Source of the DNA: Dendrobium chrysotoxum
Lineage: Eukaryota; Streptophyta; Magnoliopsida; Asparagales; Orchidaceae
Reading direction: 5' to 3'
Length of the DNA: 64,000 bases
NCBI GenBank assembly: GCA_019925795.1
Contig: CM034303.1
Location: 7,316,001-7,380,000, forward strand
Below the pieces are notes generated by a model, which saw only the letters and a list, made by a program, of their open reading frames with translations, searched no databases and had not been told where the DNA came from. Shown here one piece after another: positions 14,201 through 23,545 of the stretch. Each line of letters opens with the position of its first letter. The first letter of the stretch is position 1. Position numbers and translations under genes: made by a program.

Positions 14201-17200
14201 TTTCTGATTTTCTCTCTCTCTCTCTCTTCCATTTCTCTTGGAAGTTTACACCTACTTGAAAGGTGTCAAAGCTTCTTCGATCACCAAGAAGTATAATTAA
14301 TGGTGCTTTCATTGCATTAACATCAAACATCCCTACCTACACACCTGCTGTCCTGCATTCCTCCAATTTCCTGCACTTCGTTTCCTGCAGTTCGCCAATT
14401 TCCTGCGGTTCGGTGTAGTTCCATCAGTTAGCCAGCTGCAAGATTCTGCTACCAAAGGCTGTCCCTGCTCTTTTCTTGTTGTTTTCTTCAGCAAATCAGC
14501 CTTCCAAATCATTCCTCTTCATGTTTCCTGCATCTTCAAAACATTGCCTCAACATCAAGAATTGCTCCTAGCATCAAGAACCTGTCCGGCAGCAGATTTC
14601 AGTACATTTTTATCTCCCAATTCAGAAATCTGCAGCAATTAAGAACCAATCAGCTGCAACATTCTGCTACCAAAGGCTGTTCCAACCCTCTTCTTGTTGT
14701 TTTCTTCAGCAAACAGCAGCAACTTGTTCTTCTTCCACTCCAACAGCAACAGAAGCATCCCTCTTCCCTCGCCAACAGCAAACAGTAGCAACCTGCTGTT
14801 CTTGAGACCATTCCAGCGTAACCGCAGCATTCTTCTGCTGATTTTAAGACGCAGCAGCCCTTCTTCAGTCCCCAGATTCCAGCTGAACACTTAACAGCTG
14901 AGGAGAACTTCATCGAGCTCTCCCTACCCGCAAGATTCTTCCACAGGCTTCAACACCTGCACCAAGTTTCAAGAACTACTTCTACCACCTCCATCGGTCC
15001 ACAATCTGCTACAAGAACCTGTTTTCAAGAACAGTAGTGCTGTTTTCAAGAAGCATACATTAGACCACCAAAGAACTCTCAACATGAAAAACACTGATTT
15101 GGCGGAAAGTCATCTGGGCAATGCAAACCACTCAAGAATTACAATTCTCCGAAATACAAAAATATCTACAACAAGCCGATGTTCAAGTTGCTTCCATTGG
15201 CTCATCCCTTCAACAAATCCATACTTTCATGTATTCCATAGATGAGAAACTTGATAGTTTGCATTGACCGTCGACATACTACACTCCATCAAGATACTTC
15301 CTCTTTCGCCGGCATCCTTGATTTCATAGGCCGAATCCCTTCTCCACAACCACCACCTTATCCGACAGGTTTCTCTTTTCCTACACATCATCTACCATTA
15401 TCCAATTCTACCTTATTCAAACAATCTCAACATTTGTTTCATCCACCACAAGTTTTACAACATCGTACCATTGACCATCGTATTTATCTTCCAAACTTAT
15501 CTCAACAAGCTAACATTTCTATTAAGATATTGCTTGTTCAAAAACATGATGGAACTTGGCATTTTTGCATTATGTCTAGAGCTCTTAATATACTCATCAT
15601 TCAAGATAAATTTTCTATTTCAATAGTACATGAATTTTTAGATGAATTACATAGAGCTTTCTTTTTTCCAAACTTCATTTTCACTCTACCTCTCAGCAAT
15701 TTATGATACATTCTATAAATGTTCATCAAACTATTCATGAAGGTCACTATGATTTTCTTCTTATGCATTTTTTCTCCTACATTTTTACAACTTCATGGTC
15801 AAATTTTGTTGCAATAGAAATTAAATTACAGGATTATGCCACATGGAAAATTTTTGCAGCCCTCACTTCATCTTTTTCTTCTTTCAGCCATGAGGGCAAG
15901 GTTGTTTTCCATGGTGGTGGAAGTGTTAGACATCAGCATATGATATTTCATAAATGACAAATGGGTCCACATATATAATAAAGCACTAATCTGGTTTTTC
16001 TTTTAGCCTGATTTTTCTTTGAGTTTAATTTAGGTAGACCTATTATATATTGTAAACTTAGTCTATTATGTTTTATAAATACACCTCCTATTATAAGAAA
16101 AAATTATGGAATGAATAGAATTTCTAATTTTCTCTCTCTCTCTCTCTCTTCTATTTCTCTTGAGAGTTTACACCTACTCGAAAGGTGTCAAAACTTCTTG
16201 GATCACCAAGAAGCATAACACAATGCCAGATTAGGCCAATTCTAGCCTATACTACGAGACAACCCAAACCTGTTTTTTCCCAATTTCAAGGAAACAAGTG
16301 TAATCTAACCAAAACCAGAACCGCAATGATTCGATTCCATTTGACTTTTGGTGTGCCCTCTAGCCCTGATAGTCACTTCACCTTGGTTATGACTCCTTTA
16401 CACCATCACAATTCACAACTCATTACACCTAATAAATGAACTTCTGCACAAGCAATCAAAATGCACGACGCTCATAAAACCTGAAAATTTAAACTAAAGA
16501 ATAAAAAAGTAACATCATATCTCACAAGTCCTGTGATCTTAGTTATGACTTCTCTATAACAACACAGCACATTACACCAAATAATTGAAATTTTGCACAA
16601 ACAATTAAAATGCACAGAGTTTATAAAGCATAAATATTGAAACTACAAACATATAAAAGCAACCTCATAGTTCATAAATCATAAGAAGTCTAGCGTGATC
16701 ATTTCATGATATCTTCATAAAGCTAAAAGTTGCCAAAAACAGACAGACACATTGATACAGATAAGTCTACAAGGCCATCCAGCTTTGCTACCACCATTGT
16801 AGCATGCTTGATTGTCTTCATTTTAGTTCTCTTTCCTTCTTAGTTTTTCTTTTAATTATTTTTTGAGTTTATCAAATAAGCCATGGGTATTGATGTACAT
16901 TTACTCTATTTCCTGTCAATATATAAGCGCTATTCCTTGCGTACTCATGATGGCTTTGAATGAAGAAAGTATATGGTTAACTCATTAGATAGAAAAAAAA
17001 AAAAAAGGCTGGATGGCTGGGCATGCGGTTTCTAAGATACTGAAACTTGTATTATTTAATTATATAATGTCATAACATAATCTGATTGACTGATCCCTTT
17101 TTTTAAGAAAAGAAAATTCTTTGTTCATAGCAAGGTCATGATTACTCTCTTCGAAATCTTTATTAAGGTACTATAGACCCCTAACCTTGCTAGCACTGTC

Positions 17201-20200
17201 AACCCTCTTACCTAATCTTTGGTCATAAAATTTATAAAATTTTGATGAGAATGTGATTTTACGGCTACAATCTTCTATTATATTGCTTACATATAAGAGA
17301 TTGCAAGCGAAAATTGGATTATATATAATAGAGTTTAGATAATGTTCTAAGTTAATTTTAAAGATCCGTGTTTCAAAAATAGACAATAAAGGACCGTCAA
17401 CAATTTTAACTTTAGGATTTCTAGGTGACAGCATAAGAATAGGTGAACAAAACTTAGCAATGTGGTTTAAGGATCTAGAGTAATCCAAGATTCTTGACCT
17501 CTATTAGTACGCTTAAATGCCAAAAAGAGTATTTTTATGGGCTAAAAGGGAGGAGCCAACTCTTAGGGGTGCGAACTTGTATAGGAGATCCAATTTTTCT
17601 TCGTTCAAAGACACATTCAGCTTCTCTCTCACCCTTACTTTCTTGCTTTTAGTTTGATAAGCATGGGTGTCATTACATTGTTTCCCATATTGATCCGATT
17701 TGTTGGCCATCATGAAGTCTACAACAATTTCCTCTTGCATGGTTTTTCTCTTTACAGACATCAACAAAAGAGGTACCACGCAATTCCATGTCATGGATTT
17801 TGCTCCATACTCATGATGGTAAGAACAAATTCTTCAATTATGAGAGTATTCTTAAGACCTCCAAGCACAAACTTTAGTGAATGCTTCAACTTTAGGAAGT
17901 GGATAAATCCAAAAGATTCTACCATGAACTTCATCAAGATTTTCATTGAGACCTACAAGAAAGTCATAGGTTTTAGTTTTTCCCACAATTTTGATATTTA
18001 TCCACACTCTATCTATGTTAATTGTTCAGTTTAAGATATTCAATTCTCACAAATCTTTGTAAGTGCGATGATATATTCAATACCACTCATTTTTCCTTAT
18101 TTGAGGTTATGAACATGGTCTCATAATTCACACAGTTGAGCAAAATTTTAAAGGTCGGAATACACCATGTTGACTTTCTCCCATATTGCTTGTGCTGTGT
18201 TACAGGCCAAGTATAAAGATCCAATATACTTTTAATAGAATTGATTAATCAGAACATTACCAAGGCATTATTAGTATCTTATGATGGAAAGAAAGGGTTA
18301 ACTATTTGGGGTTGTTGGATGGCATCATTTAGATATCTTGTTTTTTCTCTTCCTCGAGTCACCATTTGGACTAAGCGCGACCATTCAAAGAAGTTCTTTC
18401 CATTATTTTGTAAGAAGTAATTTCAAGGGGGTAGTGCTCTATGAAGTCTCCCAAAATCACATTGTGGCTTGGTAAGTGGAGGGAGGACATATGTTACGTC
18501 CTTCTTTGCTAGAACCAACTAGGGCCCTTTTATAACTATTGACTATAGCTTAGAGAGAACCTATCTCTAATACCATGTAAGAAAAGAAAGCTGAAGAGAA
18601 ATAGGGTAAAAGAATTGGTGAATATTCCATTATGATTATTTGACTAGAACATGGCACAATTTATAGGGTTTTATAATGGTTAAAAAACATGAATAAATAA
18701 AACATATTCTAGCAATAAGGAAAAGAAATACTATGTAAGCAATAGCACATAAAAAATTACAAAAAAGGAAGATAGAACCTCTTGGAAAGAAATACAAAAT
18801 TTCCTACTAAATCTATCCTTAACCTGCAAGCCATAAGACAACAAGCTAGAGGTAATGAGGTTGTCATGTCAACAATCCAAGGTAAAACTACTTCCAAAGA
18901 AGGCCCCATTAATGTCATAGCCTTTCATGCAAAGATAGGTTTTTCTCCATGTGCAGGAATACACCTCAGCCTTCGATTGCCACAGCCTACTAGCCAAGTA
19001 AGGCCATTCACTATGTGCAAGGAAATCCATGTGCTCAGTTACTACCAGCAAATAGGACATTCGAGAGATATTTTAGCGATGATTTATTCGACAATATCAA
19101 ATACTAATTTGTCATAGCTAAAGTTTGTCCCAAGCCGAATAGATTTGATAAAAATCTCATGTTTATTCTAATTGGAAGCATGACGTCAAGTGTTACTTTC
19201 TACGTAGCTTATGTATTTTCTTGTCATTATTTAATTCATTTTATTTGTTATTTTTGTTTTGATGGCATACCAGTGAAGCAAAATCCCTACTAAGTCCATA
19301 ATGGAAGCAATTCTCAAAAGCAATAAAATAATAGCTCCCACCAAGGAGTTCCAAACTCAAAATTCGATTGTTTACACTATTGAAGATCAACTGATCAAAC
19401 CCCATGCGACGAGCATTGGATTGTGACATCTGGTGGGTATTTTTTATTATCACTTTCAAGAGGCTTTGATAACTAGAAATTCCAATTGGAGTCTGACACC
19501 AAAACAACTAACCTACGGATTCCCTACCATACGATCTCATCAAGAATGGGTCCCAAAGATAGCTCAGACTACAATTGAATCACATAGAAACCATTATTAC
19601 TTAATTAGGTGAACTAATCAACCACCAAAATATGTTACATGGATACAACGAGTTGCAACTACCAGCCCCTCCTGGGTGTTTACCAATATTTATACTCTCA
19701 AAATGAGCCTTATCAACATGGAGGAGTTAACACACATCTGTGAAGACCAAAAATCTGATTTAATTACAATAATCAGAATCATGAATGATTAACTTTATTT
19801 ATATATGTCCTTTTAGTCTGACACACAATTGGAGTCTGACACCAAAACAACTAACCTACGGATTCCCTACCATATGATCTCATTAAGAATGGGTCCCAAA
19901 GATAGCTCAGACTACAATTGAATCATATAGAAACCATTATTACTTAATTAGGTGAACTAATCAACCACCAAAATATGTTACATGGATACAACGAGTTGCA
20001 ACTACCAGCCCCTCCTGGGTGTTTACCAATATTTATACTCTCAAAATGAGCCTTATCAACATGGAGGAGTTAACACACATCTGTGAAGGCCAAAATTCTG
20101 GTTTAATTACAATAATCAGAATCATGAATGATTAACTTTATTTATATTTGTCCTTTTAGTCTGTTCTCATTGTGGGATTTTATTATATTAGTCATAGTAG

Positions 20201-23200
20201 TTGATTTACTTTTACTTTTTGTATAATTGTATGTACATGAGGGCTACTCCTTTATTCACAGATAATTTTGAATGAAAAAAAGAATAATGTTCGATAAAGT
20301 TTAAGAATCCTCTTAAAAGGAAATCATCCTTCATCACTCCCTCTGGTTGATGCTGAGAGTTCCATCTCTTTCCCTCCTAGTTGGTGTCCCCTCTTCCCTA
20401 CATGTTTATGTTAATTTACATTACGATTATTAAACTTTTCCATTGTATACTCTCGATCTGATTTCACTGCTGAATAATCCTTTGTCACATATTTTGTAAA
20501 ACCTAGATAACTAAGTTTGATATCCAATTATCTTGCTAAATTAGTAGAAAGTACCAAACAAGTAAATGAGCAAAAACTAGGATACTATCATAATTTTATA
20601 ACTTGCAATAAGGCATAAAGTGCAAGTTCGGTTCCAAATTGTTTCAAGTCTATTCAGTTAGATAGACTCCGGTTCATGTGGAAACCAAAACGAAAAACTA
20701 ACCAAAATTGTTGGGTTTGGTCTGGTTTTTATCAGGTTCAAGTTATTTTTGTACACACCTGCACATACTGATCAAAATCATACACAGAACCAGTTAATAA
20801 CTTTGCAACTCAATAAATTATACGATACCTGAAAACAACAAAAAGATACATTTAATATAAAGTATTTTAATAGCTCCTTGTGTAGAATTTTGTCCAGGAA
20901 ATGGACAAAAACATGGTACATTGCATATATAGTCGATACGGGAAATACCATAGAACAAGATATGCAAAATTAGTTCATGTGCACATCAAAAACCATTTTC
21001 TTAAACAAAAAATGCTGGAACGTTTGTCGACCATTCTAGATTTAAAGTGCACACTAAATATAGTCATGATAAAATGAATATGATTAAAATATGATAATTC
21101 ATTTATTTATAAAAATATGTCTAGGTTTCTGGATGACAGTGTTGAATAATTTTGATAGAGTTGGATTTAATTAGATTTAGTTATTTCTTGAACTATCGTC
21201 TACTCACATATTTTAAAAGAATTTTTAAAACTTATATTAAAATGCACAATCAATTATTTCCAGCAATGCATAATCAGATTGAAGAAAATGGTAGTTGGCG
21301 ATGCATTAGCAACTTATCGAAGAGGCATACCAAATGCCTGATCAAGAAAATTAATATATATTCCATAGACAGCTTAGGTGAATTTCTCTCTAAATTGATT
21401 ATAACTGCATAAGGAATAACTGATCAAGGAAATATACTCTTTTATCACAGACAACTTAAAAGATTGACGAGTTGTTATGGTAATGATTGTCCTTTCTAAG
21501 CTTGCATGGACAACTTTGTATCTTCGGAAAAATTCAAAATCATAGAAAATACAATGAGAAAAGCTTGTCATAAAGATTAACTAATTCATAGCAGCACTGA
21601 CTTGTATTATATCATCGTCTTTATAATCCTTTCCGCTCATTCTGTTATCCATGATTGCTGGCAATTTAATCAACATATAATGATCCGTGGAAGAAAGGTA
21701 TGAATGAATCATCCAAATTTCACATGCAAAATAGAGTCGCATTTACCTGTTAAAAGAGCAGAAAATAATATTGCAAATATCAACTAAAGTCCCCAAGAAC
21801 CATAAATGTGATTTGCTACTGTCTTGAAGGAAAATCTTTAAACTCTAACCCTAAGTAGTCTGTGGTCCTACATGAAATTAACTTCAAAGCATTAGGTTAT
21901 ATCAAAATATCACTAAGAAGTTAACCTAATTATAAAAGCAACTTAACAAACCGTAAAAAGGATGTTTAAAAACTTCACAAAAACTATTAGCTGAATTGCT
22001 GAACAAACAAAATCAAAGTTATTATAACATTAATCTAATTAAAACAATAATTGATAGTTTGGGAGTCAATTAAGTTCATGCACATTAACCTAAAGTTGAT
22101 TCCAAACTCAATGATGAATCCATTCATTTGAAGATTAATTCTAGTAAAAGAAAGAGAAAATATTGTGATAGATGATTCAGAGTCATTAATAATTATATTT
22201 ATGAAAATAATATTAAAAAAAATTTAACATAGATGATGACATAATCAGGAAAGTTAAAATGAAAGTGTCTACCAATGATGATAAAATTGATCTCAAAGCC
22301 GTTACTAATTGGTTGTTAAACATAGAAAATTTCTATGAGCGACAATGTGATTTGCAAAGATGAAATTAACTTATTAATAAAAAAAAATCTATAGGATGAG
22401 TCTAAGAAGATAAAGAGAAAGGTTGAGGAGGGAATCTATTACAACTTCGGCTAAAATGAAAGAACTTTTAAGAGAAAAAAATATTTGACCTTGTCATATC
22501 GCTACAAATTATTTGCTGAATTTAGTTTACTAAAACAAGGAACAAAAATTAGTACTAAATTTACTAAAGACATGAACAAATTTGAAGAACTCTTGCTACA
22601 TTCTAAGGTAATTGAAGATCCTGAAACCACACTCTACGTTTGGGTCTGTTTCAAAACCTAACGCCAATAGAGAGTGCATTCAGTTTGTCATACCAAATCA
22701 AGAAATAAAAAAATAAAAAATTTAAGAACACACCTTTGACTAATTTGTCAGCATCTCTTTGGCCCTCATCTTTCGCAAACAAAACCATTGGCGAAGGTAT
22801 GGAATCCGGCCACCATTTAGGGAGCTTTTCCTGCCTATTTTTCTGCTTGTTCATCAAGGTCGCCTTACCCTTCACTTCTTTTCCTCCAACAGTAGAAAGG
22901 GGATTCACCAAACCCTTAAAACCCGTCCGCTCAGGCTCGCGCATCCTATCCCTCCTCCCAACCACCACCTCTCTTCCACCCAGACTGCGGTCCCTTCGCG
23001 TTATCGCCCAACCAACAAACAACCACCGGTGGCGAAACGACCAGAGCCATAACAAAAACCTCGACGCAAGAATGGCGATAAAGCTCCAAAGAAATAAATT
23101 CCCAAAGAACTGAAGTGAGGACCTCCGACAGGAGAACACGATCCGACTGCCTCGATCTATCCTAAAGGATGTTTTCAAATCACTGTAGGCCTCAGCACCA

Positions 23201-23526
23201 GAGGCAAAGAAGCGATCGATCTTGGCCTCGGATGAGTGGAAAAGCCGCTTAATACTCGCCAATGTACGAGCGCAGATATCGTCTAAGTCGACGGAGAACT
23301 CGATGTTTCGGTCCTGATCGACGGGTTTCTGGCGAAGGCGTTGGTCCGGCAAGGGACGGCGGCCGCGGGGTCGGCGGAGGACGGAGGAGGAGATGTGGAG
23401 AAAGGAAGGTAAAGCACACGCTTTAAAAGGAGATGAACGGGACAAAGAAGCTAACTTTCTCCGGCGGTGGATGCGTAAACGACAGAGTATCGCCGGAGAC
23501 GTGGCCCCGATGCAACCGGCGTTCAT
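2139..23526 (-). CDS. Conserved plant membrane protein of unknown function, five exons visible, 3' end off window
   Basis: Five minus-strand exons (22734-23526, 21602-21657, 2636-2745, 2334-2493, 2139-2231) join in frame into 404 residues. Residues 1-60 are rich in Arg and Ser and low in acids, like an organelle transit peptide. Residues about 140-162 are a hydrophobic membrane segment. Residues 236-404 are a compact domain: LPKWWPDS, then NRMSGKDYKDDDIIQ, SGAKVSFDT, NIGLDNLRAARLVCAAVAARSR and RIFPPEENS. From memory this pattern belongs to a land-plant protein family without an assigned function; I give no symbol. The start is ATG 23526; the longer open frame above it begins with GTG inside a MULE terminus and is not a start. 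The last exons must lie left of the window. Confidence 0.85.
2334..2493 (-). CDS. Unknown-function gene, exon 4
   Basis: Acceptor TTATAATAG|A completes AGA (Arg); donor TCTTGG|GTAATT. It encodes VRQPGSPVHIDGEEVKQF, then an alanine-rich helix (NIGLDNLRAARLVCAAVAAR) and ends CFLQSW. The introns on both sides are short (142 and 102 bp). Confidence 0.82.
2636..2745 (-). CDS. Unknown-function gene, exon 3
   Basis: The acceptor is GGGGAGCAG|CTTCGAGAG, preceded by a weak polypyrimidine tract; the donor is TAGCAG|GTACAA. It encodes LREICRSSGAKVSFDT and a helical stretch ending FVLNVCS, with two bases left over for the next codon (Arg). Confidence 0.8.
3508..5418 (+). repeat. 5' LTR of the Ty3/gypsy chromovirus
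   Basis: Begins TGTAAGAACCGGTTCATC and ends GGTCGTAACA. It aligns along its length with 12127-14020. The LTR includes an AT-rich second half with many short ATGAAATG-type runs. No ORF of note. Confidence 0.92.
5423..5434 (+). other. Primer-binding site, initiator Met-tRNA type
   Basis: TGGTATCAGAGC, four bases after the LTR end. This is the common plant retrotransposon priming site complementary to the 3' end of initiator methionine tRNA. Confidence 0.9.
5546..6673 (+). pseudogene. gag: Gag of the Ty3/gypsy element
   Basis: One frame encodes a gypsy Gag: a capsid region (residues about 60-200, with AENWLLRIKKILEGM and DGEAKRWWRNQH) and a zinc knuckle CFWCHQPGHIAKNYP near 6440-6485. The last cysteine of the CX2CX4HX4C knuckle is replaced by Tyr. 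Three in-frame stops (about 5895, 6083 and 6314) each sit where CAG or CAA is expected. Ends at TGA 6673. Confidence 0.88.
6800..7180 (+). pseudogene. Aspartic protease of the Ty3/gypsy element
   Basis: The catalytic motif FDTGASHSFIS lies near 6840-6875, followed by a frame with PLQEFDIILGMNLLSNH, the usual gypsy protease C-terminal signature. AT-rich sequence (6674-6800) separates it from gag. Broken by stops at the end of this block. Confidence 0.82.
7390..8640 (+). pseudogene. Reverse transcriptase and RNase H of the Ty3/gypsy element
   Basis: RT blocks in order: FRMCIDYRELNKLTV (about 7535), YHQLHVKEEDITKTAFR, the active site as FIDD (near 7840, YVDD-like), then HVISNESI and the connection domain. 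RNase H follows (FQIFCDASLRVLGCVLMQ, TYASRQLKVHERNY) and ends near LSRKTFECAN. Frameshift near 7520; stops at about 7630, 8208, 8430, 8521-8533 and 8637. Confidence 0.88.
8641..9658 (+). pseudogene. Integrase of the Ty3/gypsy element, N-terminal and core part
   Basis: The zinc-binding region reads SYEIHPGSTKIYQEL...KCIPCQM (about 8935-9060) and is followed by the core with IGIAPYQALYGRKC near 9550-9590. Frames are shifted repeatedly. The gene is cut at 9658 by the solo LTR, exactly between the codons for LVED and ATNKIRLM. Confidence 0.82.
9659..11557 (+). mobile_element. 1.9-kb solo LTR inserted in the integrase gene
   Basis: Starts TGATGAGGAC and ends GTCCTGCATCA, a short inverted repeat with TG...CA ends. 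It is flanked by AAGAT on both sides (9654-9658 and 11558-11562). Without it the integrase frame is continuous. It has no internal direct repeat, PBS or pol, so solo LTR is the best reading. A TATA-like CTATTTATAAG lies at about 9860, followed by transcript-leader-like sequence; 10010-10270 is strongly C-rich. A large nonautonomous element cannot be excluded. Confidence 0.8.
10862..11185 (+). CDS. 107-residue ORF inside the solo LTR, unrecognised
   Basis: Starts at ATG 10862. It encodes an acidic first half (VLDEDDNIDILWSPFFDVGF, then DFDNTVEEYFDRI) and a basic, helical tail (FAIGKQVAAIRQRLLRLR). Base composition is clearly more GC-rich than its flanks. There is no family match that I recognise. 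It could be an LTR-encoded small protein, a captured exon or a chance frame. Confidence 0.4.
   Translation: MEVPAWDYELVLDEDDNIDILWSPFFDVGFDFDNTVEEYFDRIHITLVDTIDDQRKKGRWTILGRLTTAFPPDAPPFREYFTHLLRRLTFAIGKQVAAIRQRLLRLR
11558..12090 (+). pseudogene. Integrase C-terminus and chromodomain-like tail
   Basis: Resumes with ATNKIRLMRDRLKTIQDGQQ and YYDAKHKPIEFEVGEFIFIK, the GKLSP-type linker, HNLFHISVLRKYISD-like, and a tail with LRNREIPLVKI and RDITWEKEGE that resembles the chromodomain of Tekay/Del elements. Several frame changes and stops. A purine-rich tract (GAGGGAG, ATGAGAGG) precedes the 3' LTR. Confidence 0.82.
12127..14020 (+). repeat. 3' LTR of the Ty3/gypsy chromovirus
   Basis: Begins TGTAAGAACTGGTTCATC and ends GGTCGTGACA. 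It aligns with 3508-5418 with scattered substitutions and small indels. It is followed by ATTAG, the imperfect copy of the GTTAG before the 5' LTR. Confidence 0.92.
14021..14298 (+). repeat. 5' LTR of the small element (interrupted at its sixth base)
   Basis: Shares ACATCAGCATATGRTA, GACAAATGGGTCCACAT, a (TC)n run at about 14210-14227 and CACCTACTYGAAAGGTGTC with 15924-16220. The sequence AATGGTGCTTTCATTG just after it may be the primer-binding region. Confidence 0.8.
14437..14720 (+). repeat. Direct duplication inside the small element
   Basis: The block GCTGCAAGATTCTGCTACC through CTTGTTGTTTTCTTCAGCAAA (from about 14434) recurs from about 14654 with few changes, a period near 216 bp. The rest of 14300-15120 is C-rich leader-like DNA; its ORFs are frames through low-complexity codons. 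Confidence 0.7.
15121..15267 (+). pseudogene. Gag N-terminal remnant of the small element
   Basis: ATG 15121 opens a 48-codon frame with QELQFSEIQKYLQQADVQV and SLQQIHTFMYSIDEKLD, a coiled-coil-like start typical of plant gypsy Gag, ending at TGA. The Gag core is missing. Confidence 0.5.
15526..15850 (+). pseudogene. Gypsy reverse-transcriptase remnant
   Basis: Reads LLVQKHDGTWHFCIMSRALN, then DKFSISIVHEFLDELH, then after frame changes HEGHYDFLLMHF. These match the order LVQKKDGTWRFCIDYRALN, then ELLDELHGA, then EGHYEFLVMPF of gypsy RT. The palm motifs downstream are deleted, so the element is nonautonomous. Confidence 0.75.
15924..16220 (+). repeat. 3' LTR of the small element
   Basis: TGTTAGACATCAGCATATG to CACCAAGAAGCATAACA, with a (TC)n tract near 16130-16149. 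A purine-rich GGTGGTGGAAG precedes it as a polypurine tract. Confidence 0.82.
16221..17164. other. Noncoding stretch with a diverged tandem duplication
   Basis: Blocks at about 16410-16470 and 16563-16625 (CATTACACCWAATAA, TGCACAARCAATYAAAATGCA) repeat with a period near 152 bp. No gene or terminal repeat is seen in the remainder. Confidence 0.5.
17171..18563 (-). pseudogene. Ty1/copia gag and protease relic
   Basis: Read leftward from a primer-binding site at 18564-18575. Gag (UBN2 type): NGKNFFEWSRLVQMV, GREKTRYLNDAIQQPQ, CNTAQAIWEKVNMVYSDL. Protease-region match at 17171-17488: SPRNPKVKIVDGPLLSI and FACNLLYVSNI, like the copia block that follows the catalytic aspartate. Many stops and frameshifts. 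Integrase and RT are absent. Confidence 0.8.
18564..18780 (-). repeat. Copia primer-binding site and 5' LTR end
   Basis: The minus strand reads TGGTATTAGAGA (18564-18575), a Met-tRNA priming site, directly after ...TTCTTACA, the LTR end. The LTR extends right with a TATAAATTG box near 18655-18665. Its outer boundary is not resolved. Confidence 0.65.
18781..19483. other. Noncoding or unrecognised; 111-codon open frame
   Basis: An open frame at 18782-19117 (plus) has no recognisable domain, and its antisense frame at 18869-19060 is equally open. I do not call a gene. It may be outer LTR sequence of the adjacent copia relic. Confidence 0.35.
19484..20163 (+). repeat. Near-identical 343-bp tandem duplication
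   Basis: Two adjacent copies (19484-19826 and 19827-20163) begin AATTGGAGTCTGACACC and end TTATWTRTCCTTTTAGTCTG. I count only a handful of differences. The sequence after copy 2 (20164-20300) looks like an LTR transcript end (TTTTGAATGAAAAAAAG). No open frame spans either copy. Confidence 0.88.
20164..21601. other. AT-rich noncoding DNA of intron 2
   Basis: No element, gene or repeat that I can support. A short stretch near 20615-20760 (AGTTCGGTTCC ... GGTTCAAGTTATTTTTGTACACACC) resembles the start and end of a degraded MITE, without a clear target duplication. Confidence 0.4.
21602..21657 (-). CDS. Unknown-function gene, exon 2 (56 nt)
   Basis: Acceptor ATTGCCAG|CAATC and donor CAA|GTCAGT. 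The single base left from exon 1 (G) plus CA gives Ala, and the exon reads AIMDNRMSGKDYKDDDIIQ, the expected bridge between the WWPDS segment and the LREICRSSG exon. It is too short for an ORF scan; I found it by looking for the missing segment of the domain. Confidence 0.85.
22270..22650 (+). pseudogene. Gypsy gag remnant in intron 1
   Basis: Frames read DLKAVTNWLLNIENFYE, then GTKISTKFTKDMNKFEELL and KVIEDPETTLYVW. This matches the DPEAFLNWL...VEEYTTEFEKL...EPEE layout of gypsy capsids. Multiple stops. It lies antisense to the host gene. Confidence 0.65.
22734..23526 (-). CDS. Unknown-function gene, exon 1
   Basis: 264 codons plus one base, encoding the transit-like N-terminus, the membrane segment and LPKWWPDS. 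The donor is GTCAAAG|GTGTGT, phase 1. The overlapping plus-strand open frames are shadows. A MULE target duplication lies only 11-19 bp upstream of the ATG. Confidence 0.85.
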
Positions 23527-23545
23527 TTTGCCCTGTGTGCACGCG

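Larger units (their letters stand above)
14021..16220 (+). mobile_element. Small, internally deleted gypsy-type LTR element
   Basis: Direct repeats of about 290 bp bound a 1.6-kb interior. The 3' LTR starts TGTTAGACATCAG at 15924 and ends ATAACA at 16220. The 5' LTR begins with TGTTAG at 3502-3507 and resumes at 14021 because the Ty3 element inserted 6 bp in. The outer target duplication is CAGTG (3497-3501) versus CAATG (16221-16225). The interior has a gag start and an RT relic only. Confidence 0.82.
2746..21601 (-). other. 18.9-kb intron 2 swollen by nested transposons
   Basis: Starts GTCAGT and ends GAGCAG on the minus strand. It contains the small LTR element, the Ty3/gypsy element and the solo LTR (all nested), a copia gag-protease relic, a 343-bp tandem duplication and diverged noncoding DNA. 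Stretches 2746-3501 and 20164-21601 show no gene or recognisable element, only AT-rich sequence. Intron 1 (21658-22733) is 1076 bp. Confidence 0.8.

Noticed and set aside
14639..14913. Cys/Leu-rich minus-strand frames
   Set aside because: Reverse reading of a CAGCAGC-rich leader in the small LTR element.
22736..23113. Plus-strand frames opposite exon 1
   Set aside because: Shadows of a GC-rich coding exon on the other strand.
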